Of a stretch of DNA of 37,551 nucleotides, positions 31,812 to 37,551 are shown piece by piece. Within the stretch, counting starts at the first letter, position 1. Each line of letters begins with the position of its first letter. The notes under the pieces are model-generated. The model saw only the letters and a program-made list of their open reading frames with translations. It was not told where the DNA came from and searched no databases. The DNA is from Phytophthora quininea (Eukaryota > Oomycota > Peronosporomycetes > Peronosporales > Peronosporaceae): contig JAAVTG010000767.1 in assembly GCA_011947345.1 (NCBI GenBank), positions 1-37,551 of the forward strand, in the 5' to 3' direction. Position numbers and translations under genes: made by a program.

Positions 31812-32330
31812 GTCAGAACCCTTCCCCAACGCACAATTGTCCAAAACGCGTTTCGCGCGCCCTACGCCTGCATTCACACGCCCGGCTCCCGCACAGCGCC
31901 GGCACACCTCTGTTGCCACCTGCCAACGCGCCACGGACGCAACCGATCACGTACCGACCCGGTCCCACACGCAGACGCTCACACATCCATGCCATCCACG
32001 CAACCTGCTCTGCGGCAACGCACCAGTCCACCACAGTGTCACGAAGAAGAAGACCCTCGTAGACCGCCAGCGATTCCTTCAGTCGAGGTGCCACATCACA
32101 GAACCCACTGTCAAGCCAAGCTGTCTCATCGTCATCGAGGGCGTCTCTCTTTCTGTCCGAACGTTGTAATACTTGCCGACGCAGATCCCTTGCTGTATGC
32201 TGAGAGCTGGAGCCGCCAGTGGGCGTCTTCGGAATCCGGCTGTGTGCCGGACGCTCGATCAAGCGGGCTGCGTGGCGTGGGCAAAATGTGGGCGGCATAA
32301 AGCGCCGTACCACGACGCGAGCCGAGCGAA
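31812..32330. repeat. Divergent spacer, unit 45 (519 bp)
   Basis: Differences from the reference: GTCAGAACCCTTCCCC next to the tRNA, single-C losses in two homopolymers, box GAAGAAGAAG with three C, loss of the second TGTAATACT repeat (GATCCCTTGCTG), GCTCGATC for GCTCGAGC, and loss of the border hairpin (ACGCGAGCCGAGCGAA). Confidence 0.88.
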
Positions 32331-32458
32331 CAAGAACAGAACAAGAACAGGAACAAGAACAGGAACAAGAACAAGAACAGGAACAGGAACAAGAACAAGA
32401 ACAGAACAGAACAAGAACAAGAACAGGAACAAGAACAGGAACAAGAACAAGAACAAGA
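32331..32458. repeat. Hexamer STR 45
   Basis: Code 1 p 1212112211 pp 11212111. Confidence 0.93.
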
Positions 32459-32530
32459 AGCGCGGGACCGGGATTGAACCAGTGACCCTTCGAGCTGCAA
32501 TCGAACGCTCTACCACTGAGCTACCCGCGC
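32459..32530 (-). tRNA. tRNA-Cys(GCA), unit 46
   Basis: Consensus copy. Spacer 32531-33057 (527 bp, 3-C) has small deletions (GCGCGGCAC, GATCCGCTG, AAAATGGGCGG) and GCCATACC for GCCGTACC. Confidence 0.93.
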
Positions 32531-33057
32531 GTCGAACCCTTTTCCCCAACGCACAATTGTCCAAAACGCGTTTCGCGCGCCCTACGCCTGCATTCACACG
32601 CCCGGCTCCCGCACAGCGCGGCACACCTCTGTTGCCACCCTGCCAACGCGCCACGGACGCAACCGATCACGTACCGACCCGGTCCCACACGCAGACGCTC
32701 ACACATCCATGCCATCCACGCAACCTGCTCTGCGGCAACGCACCAGTCCACCACAGTGTCACGAAGAAAGAAGACCCTCGTAGACCGCCAGCGATTCCTT
32801 CAGTCGAGGTGCCACATCACAGAACCCACTGTCAAGCCAAGCTGTCTCATCGTCATCGAGGGCGTCTCTCCTTTCTGTCCGAACGTTGTAATACTTGCCG
32901 ACGCAGATCCGCTGTAATACTGTATGCTGAGAGCTGGAGCCGCCAGTGGGCGTCTTCGGAATCCGGCTGTGTGCCGGACGCTCGAGCAAGCGGGCTGCGT
33001 GGCGTGGGCAAAATGGGCGGCATAAAGCGCCATACCACGACGGCTGAGCGAGCCGAG

Positions 33058-33131
33058 CAAGAACAGGAACAGGAACAAGAACAGGAACAGGAACAAGAAC
33101 AAGAACAGGAACAAGAACAGGAACAAGAACA
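33058..33131. repeat. Hexamer STR 46
   Basis: 12 hexamers plus a half CAA, code 122122112121: the shortest STR apart from STR 52. The tRNA end is formed as in STR 16. Confidence 0.94.
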
Positions 33132-33203
33132 AGCGCGGGACCGGGATTGAACCAGTGACCCTTCGAGCTGCAATCGAACGCTCTACCACTGAGCTACCCG
33201 CGC
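33132..33203 (-). tRNA. tRNA-Cys(GCA), unit 47
   Basis: Consensus copy. Spacer 33204-33730 (527 bp) has the short box with four C, CACATCCAG for CACATCACAG, TCTGCGG for TCTTCGG, and a rearranged border (CCGTACGGCTGAGCGTGAG) that breaks the hairpin. Confidence 0.93.
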
Positions 33204-33730
33204 GTCGAACCCTTTTCCCCAACGCACAATTGTCCAAAACGCGTTTCGCGCGCCCTACGCCTGCATTCACACGCCCGGCTCCCGCACAGCGCCGGCACAC
33301 CTCTGTTGCCACCCTGCCAACGCGCCACGGACGCAACCGATCACGTACCGACCCGGTCCCACACGCAGACGCTCACACATCCATGCCATCCACGCAACCT
33401 GCTCTGCGGCAACGCACCAGTCCACCACAGTGTCACGAAGAAAGACCCCTCGTAGACCGCCAGCGATTCCTTCAGTCGAGGTGCCACATCCAGAACCCAC
33501 TGTCAAGCCAAGCTGTCTCATCGTCATCGAGGGCGTCTCTCCTTTCTGTCCGAACGTTGTAATACTTGCCGACGCAGATCCCGCTGTAATACTGTATGCT
33601 GAGAGCTGGAGCCGCCAGTGGGCGTCTGCGGAATCCGGCTGTGTGCCGGACGCTCGAGCAAGCGGGCTGCGTGGCGTGGGCAAAATGTGGGCGGCATAAA
33701 GCGCCGTACCGTACGGCTGAGCGTGAGCGG

Positions 33731-33821
33731 CAAGAGCAAGAACAGGCAAGCAGGAACAAGAACAGAGAACAGGAACAAGAACAACAAGAACAAGAACAAG
33801 AACACAAGAACAAGAACAAGA
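33731..33821. repeat. Degenerate STR 47
   Basis: The hexamer phase is repeatedly broken: CAAGAG, CAGGCAAG, CAGAGAA, CAA and CA occur between normal hexamers. The last three hexamers before the tRNA are intact CAAGAA. Confidence 0.88.
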
Positions 33822-33893
33822 AGCGCGGGACCGGGATTGAACCAGTGACCCTTCGAGCTGCAATCGAACGCTCTACCACTGAGCTACCCGCGC
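33822..33893 (-). tRNA. tRNA-Cys(GCA), unit 48
   Basis: Consensus copy. Spacer 33894-34424 (531 bp, standard 4-C) differs only in CCCTTTCCACAACG next to the tRNA. Confidence 0.93.
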
Positions 33894-34424
33894 GTCGAAC
33901 CCTTTCCACAACGCACAATTGTCCAAAACGCGTTTCGCGCGCCCTACGCCTGCATTCACACGCCCGGCTCCCGCACAGCGCCGGCACACCTCTGTTGCCA
34001 CCCTGCCAACGCGCCACGGACGCAACCGATCACGTACCGACCCGGTCCCACACGCAGACGCTCACACATCCATGCCATCCACGCAACCTGCTCTGCGGCA
34101 ACGCACCAGTCCACCACAGTGTCACGAAGAAAGAAGACCCCTCGTAGACCGCCAGCGATTCCTTCAGTCGAGGTGCCACATCACAGAACCCACTGTCAAG
34201 CCAAGCTGTCTCATCGTCATCGAGGGCGTCTCTCCTTTCTGTCCGAACGTTGTAATACTTGCCGACGCAGATCCCGCTGTAATACTGTATGCTGAGAGCT
34301 GGAGCCGCCAGTGGGCGTCTTCGGAATCCGGCTGTGTGCCGGACGCTCGAGCAAGCGGGCTGCGTGGCGTGGGCAAAATGTGGGCGGCATAAAGCGCCGT
34401 ACCACGACGGCTGAGCGAGCCGAG

Positions 34425-34512
34425 CAAGAACAGGAACAGGAACAAGAACAGGAACAGGAACAAGAACAAGAACAGAACAGGAACAAGAACAGGAACAAGA
34501 ACAAGAACAAGA
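34425..34512. repeat. Hexamer STR 48
   Basis: Code 12212211 p 212111. Equals the common 14-hexamer code with an extra CAGAA. Confidence 0.94.
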
Positions 34513-34584
34513 AGCGCGGGACCGGGATTGAACCAGTGACCCTTCGAGCTGCAATCGAACGCTCTACCACTGAGCTACCCGCGC
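34513..34584 (-). tRNA. tRNA-Cys(GCA), unit 49
   Basis: Consensus copy. In its spacer (34585-35111, 527 bp) the flank reads GTCAGACCC, the CAATTG palindrome is lost (ACAATTTTCC), the box is GAAGAAG with four C, and GCGACTTCTTCAG replaces GCGATTCCTTCAG. Confidence 0.93.
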
Positions 34585-35111
34585 GTCAGACCCTTTTCCC
34601 CAACGCACAATTTTCCAAAACGCGTTTCGCGCGCCCTACGCCTGCATTCACACGCCCGGCTCCCGCACAGCGCCGGCACACCTCTGTTGCCACCCTGCCA
34701 ACGCGCCACGGACGCAACCGATCACGTACCGACCCGGTCCCACACGCAGACGCTCACACATCCATGCCATCCACGCAACCTGCTCTGCGGCAACGCACCA
34801 GTCCACCACAGTGTCACGAAGAAGACCCCTCGTAGACCGCCAGCGACTTCTTCAGTCGAGGTGCCACATCACAGAACCCACTGTCAAGCCAAGCTGTCTC
34901 ATCGTCATCGAGGGCGTCTCTCCTTTCTGTCCGAACGTTGTAATACTTGCCGACGCAGATCCCGCTGTAATACTGTATGCTGAGAGCTGGAGCCGCCAGT
35001 GGGCGTCTTCGGATCCGGCTGTGTGCCGGACGCTCGAGCAAGCGGGCTGCGTGGCGTGGGCAAAATGTGGGCGGCATAAAGCGCCGTACCACGACGGCTG
35101 AGCGAGCCGAG

Positions 35112-35194
35112 CAAGAACAGGAACAGGAACAAGAACAGGAACAGGAACAAGAACAAGAACAGGAACAAGAACAGGAACAAGAACAAGAACAAGA
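35112..35194. repeat. Hexamer STR 49
   Basis: 14 hexamers, code 12212211212111, fully regular although it sits in the divergent zone. Confidence 0.95.
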
Positions 35195-35260
35195 AGCGCG
35201 GGATTGAACCAGTGACCCTTCGAGCTGCAATCGAACGCTCTACCACTGAGCTACCCGCGC
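35195..35260 (-). pseudogene. tRNA-Cys pseudogene, unit 50 (6-nt deletion)
   Basis: 66 nt. Six bases are missing between the T loop and the acceptor: the 3' strand of the T stem (CCGGT) and one C. The T arm cannot form. The deletion lies between two GGGA copies in the + strand, which suggests slippage or microhomology. Confidence 0.85.
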
Positions 35261-35784
35261 GTCGAACCCTTTTCCCCAACGCACAATTGTCAAAACGCGT
35301 TTCGCGCGCCCTACGCCTGCATTCACACGCCCGGCTCCCGCACAGCGCCGGCACACCTCTGTTGCCACCCTGCCAACGCGCCACGGACGCAACCGATCAC
35401 GTACCGACCCGGTCCCACACGCAGACGCTCACACATCCATGCCATCCGCAACCTGCTCTGCGGCAACGCACCAGTCCACCACAGTGTCACGAAGAAGAAG
35501 ACCCCTCGTAGACCGCCAGCGATTCCAGCAAGTCGAGGTGCCACATCACAGAACCCACTGTCAAGCCAAGCTGTCTCATCGTCATCGAGGGCGTCTCTCC
35601 TTTCTGTCCGAACGTTGTAATACTTGCCGACGCAGATCCGCTGTAATACTGTATGCTGAGAGCTGGAGCCGCCAGTGGGCGTCTTCGGAATCCGGCTGTG
35701 TGCCGGACGCTCGAGCAAGCGGGCTGCGGCGTGGGCAAAATGTAGGCGGCATAAAGCGCCAATGCCACGGCTGAGCGAGCCGAG
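35261..35784. repeat. Divergent spacer, unit 50 (524 bp)
   Basis: Scattered changes: TTGTCAAAACG, CATCCGCAACC, GAAGAAGAAG box, GATTCCAGCAAGTCG, GATCCGCTG, GGGCTGCGGCGTG, ATGTAGGCGG and GCGCCAATGCCACGG. Both hairpin stems are intact. Confidence 0.88.
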
Positions 35785-36041
35785 CAAGAACAAGAACAGG
35801 AACAAGAACAGGAACAAGAACAGGAACAAGAACAAGAACAGGAACAAGAACAAGAACAGGAACAAGAACAGGAACAAGAACAGGACAAGAACAAGAACAG
35901 GAACAAGAACAGGAACAAGAACAAGAACAGGAACAAGAACAGGAACAAGAACAAGAACAGGAACAGGAACAAGAACAGGAACAAGAACAAGAACAGGAAC
36001 AAGAACAGGAACAAGAACAGGAACAAAGAACAAGAACAAGA
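35785..36041. repeat. Hexamer STR 50, longest
   Basis: About 258 bp: 1121212112112121, CAGGA, 11212112121122121121212, CAAAGAA, 11. The longest STR in the window. Confidence 0.92.
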
Positions 36042-36113
36042 AGCGCGGGACCGGGATTGAACCAGTGACCCTTCGAGCTGCAATCGAACGCTCTACCACT
36101 GAGCTACCCGCGC
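36042..36113 (-). tRNA. tRNA-Cys(GCA), unit 51
   Basis: The tRNA is still consensus, inside the most damaged part of the array. Confidence 0.92.
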
Positions 36114-36631
36114 GTCGAACCCTTCCCAACGCACAATTGTCAAAACGCGTTTCGCGCGCCCTACGCCTGCATTCACGCCCGGCTCCCGCACAGCGCGCAC
36201 ACCTCTGTTGCCACCCTGCCAACGCGCCACGGACGCAACCGATCACGTACCGACCCGGTCCACACGCAGACGCTCACATCCATGCCATCCGCAACCTGCT
36301 CTGCGGCAACGCACCAGTCCACCGATGTCACGAAGAAAGAAGACCCCTCGTAGACCGCCAGCGATTCCTTCAGTCGAGGTGCCACATCACAGAACCCACT
36401 GTCAAGCCAAGCTGTCTCATCGTCATCGAGGGCGTCTCTCCTTTCTGTCGAACGTTGTAATACTTGCCGACGCAGATCCCGCTGTAATACTGTATGCTGA
36501 GAGCTGGAGCCGCCAGTGGGCGTCTTCGAATCCGGCTGTTGTGCCGGACATCGAGCAAGCAGGCTGCGTGGCGTGGGCAAAATGTGGAACATAAAGCGCT
36601 TTCCAATACCACGACAGCTGAGCGAGCCGAG
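36114..36631. repeat. Divergent spacer, unit 51 (518 bp)
   Basis: At least a dozen changes, mostly 1-2 nt losses (GAACCCTTCCCAACG, TTGTCAAAACG, TTCACGCCC, CAGCGCGCAC, GGTCCACACG, CTCACATCC, CCACCGATGTC, CTGTCGAACG), plus ATGTGGAACATAAAGCGC and an inserted TTTCCA near the STR border. The TCCGGC hairpin keeps its stem with a 6-nt loop. Confidence 0.88.
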
Positions 36632-36844
36632 CAAGAACAAGAACAGGGCAGGGCAAGAACAAGAACAGGAACAAGAACAGGAACAAGAACAGGAACAGGA
36701 ACAAGAACAGGAACAAGAACAGGAACAAGAACAAGAACAGGAACAAGAACAGAATTAGGGAACAGAACAGGAACAGGAACAAGAACAGAAACAAGAACAA
36801 GAACAAGAACAGGAACAAGAACAGGAACAAGAACAAGAACAAGA
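36632..36844. repeat. Degenerate expanded STR 51
   Basis: About 214 bp of hexamers interrupted by CAGGGCAGGG near its start (about 36644), by AATTAGGGAA (about 36753) and by CAGAA/CAGAAA variants. The stretch next to the tRNA is regular. Confidence 0.9.
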
Positions 36845-36917
36845 AGCGCGGGACCGGGATTGAACCAGTGACCCTTCGAGCTGCAATCGAACAGCTCTAC
36901 CACTGAGCTACCCGCGC
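36845..36917 (-). pseudogene. tRNA-Cys copy, unit 52, 1-nt insertion at position 26
   Basis: 73 nt. An extra T on the sense strand between D stem and anticodon stem (GAGC-TG-TTCGA) adds a base to the one-base hinge. All stems, the anticodon and U73 are intact, so loss of function is likely but not certain. It is the only damaged copy whose change is outside the 3' half. Spacer 36918-37437 (520 bp) has further 1-4 nt losses. Confidence 0.65.
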
Positions 36918-37437
36918 GTCGAACCCTTTTCCCCAACGCACAATTGTCCAAACGCGTTTCGCGCGCCCTACGCCTGCATTCACACGCCCGGCTCCCGCAC
37001 AGCGCCGGCTCTGTTGCCACCCTGCCAACGCGCCACGGACGCAACCGATCACGTACCGACCCGGTCCCACACGCAGACGCTCACACATCCATGCCATCCA
37101 CGCAACCTGCTCTGCGGCAACGCACCAGTCCACCACAGTGTCACGAAGAAAGAAGACCCCTCGTAGACCGCCAGCGATTCCTTCAGTCGAGGTGCCACAT
37201 CACAGAACCCACTGTCAAGCCAAGCTGTCTCATCGTCATCGAGGGCGTCTCTCCTTTCTGTCGAACGTTGTAATACTTGCCGACGCAGATCCGCTGTAAT
37301 ACTGTATGCTGAGAGCTGGAGCCGCCAGTGGGCGTCTTCGGAATCCGGCTGTGCCGGACGCTCGAGCAAGCGGGCTGCGTGGCGTGGGCAAATGTGGGCG
37401 GCATAAAGCGCCGTACCACGCGGCTGAGCGAGCCGAG

Positions 37438-37512
37438 CAGAACAGGAACAGGAACAAGAACAGGAACAGGAACAGAACAAGAACAGGAACAAGAACAAGA
37501 ACAAGAACAAGA
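37438..37512. repeat. Hexamer STR 52
   Basis: Starts with CAGAA instead of CAAGAA: p 22122 p 121111. Confidence 0.93.
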
Positions 37513-37551
37513 AGCGCGGGACCGGGATTGAACCAGTGACCCTTCGAGCTG
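37513..37551 (-). tRNA. tRNA-Cys, unit 53, cut by the window edge
   Basis: Only the 3' part is inside the window: U73, the 3' acceptor strand, the T arm, the variable loop, the 3' anticodon-stem strand and part of the anticodon loop. All visible bases are consensus. Confidence 0.9.

Larger units (their letters stand above)
1..37551 (-). repeat. Tandem array of 53 tRNA-Cys / spacer / hexamer-STR units
   Basis: The same order (minus-strand tRNA, spacer of about 531 bp, CAAGAA/CAGGAA repeat) recurs 53 times with no other sequence between units. Copy-to-copy distances are mostly 681-693 bp when the STR has 13-15 hexamers and rise to 853 bp when it is expanded, so nearly all length variation is STR length. 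All copies have one orientation. Both window edges cut through a unit. Spacers fall into classes by the tract near their middle: standard box GAAGAAAGAAG followed by four C or three C, a short box GAAGAAAG, or GAAGAAGAAG. The architecture matches what is known for Entamoeba tRNA arrays, but here there is one tRNA per unit and the DNA is GC-rich. Assembly copy number cannot be trusted from the sequence alone. Confidence 0.97.

Noticed and set aside
1..37551. Many long open reading frames on both strands, some over 300 residues, with repetitive QE, NKNR, CS or LF tracts
   Set aside because: They read through the hexamer repeat, which has no stops in several frames, and through the tRNA. Typical antisense or sense tRNA peptides (ending in VTGSIPV) give them away. 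Frames change freely between units through 1-bp indels.
1..37551. CRISPR array
   Set aside because: The repeated part is about 600 bp and the variable part is itself a simple repeat. There are no unique spacers and no cas genes.
1..37551. tRNA-derived SINE or other mobile element
   Set aside because: Units are strictly head to tail with no target-site duplications, no A-tail and an intact cloverleaf in most copies.

Overview
The window is one continuous tandem array and contains no recognisable protein-coding gene. It holds 53 head-to-tail copies of a unit of about 690 bp (spacing between copies 668-853 bp). Each unit has three parts, in + strand order: (i) a 72-nt tRNA gene on the minus strand, which folds as tRNA-Cys with anticodon GCA; (ii) a nearly invariant, GC-rich spacer of about 531 bp; (iii) a short tandem repeat (STR) of two hexamers, CAAGAA and CAGGAA, 13 to about 43 repeats long, which runs directly into the 3' end of the next tRNA. 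The array enters the window inside an STR (base 1) and leaves it inside a tRNA (base 37551), so it is larger than what is shown.

Organism: a eukaryote is most likely. The tRNA does not encode CCA, it carries an internal A box and B box for RNA polymerase III, and nothing resembles bacterial gene organisation. The known parallel is Entamoeba, whose tRNA genes lie in long tandem arrays with STRs between the genes. This DNA is GC-rich, unlike Entamoeba, so another protist, perhaps a GC-rich amoebozoan such as an Acanthamoeba relative, is a guess and not a determination.

Layout: bases 1-31740 hold units 1-44, which are very homogeneous. Nearly all their differences are STR length or code, a 3-C/4-C tract, a GAA-type trinucleotide gain or loss, and the loop of a small hairpin at the STR border. 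Bases 31740-37551 hold units 45-53, where single-base indels and substitutions accumulate in the spacer. This is either the decaying edge of the array or poorly polished sequence near a contig end. Of the 52 copies fully inside the window, 44 read as the same 72-nt tRNA sequence by eye. Two have single-base changes (unit 5, a G-U pair in the acceptor stem; unit 11, C73 instead of U73). Six are structurally damaged (units 13, 24, 27, 42, 50, 52).

How the parts may work together: the tRNA promoter is internal. The STR supplies the discriminator base U73 and the whole 3' flank, and no run of four T follows the gene, so the T-rich STR (TTCTTG on the sense strand) may itself act as a weak terminator. 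The STR and the two short hairpins in the spacer are the structural candidates for instability, unequal exchange and homogenisation of the array. Long open frames on both strands are artefacts: the hexamer repeat has no stop codons and the tRNA is open in several frames.

STR codes below use 1 = CAAGAA, 2 = CAGGAA and p = the 5-mer CAGAA, read on the + strand. The last base of the last hexamer is also the complement of tRNA base 73.
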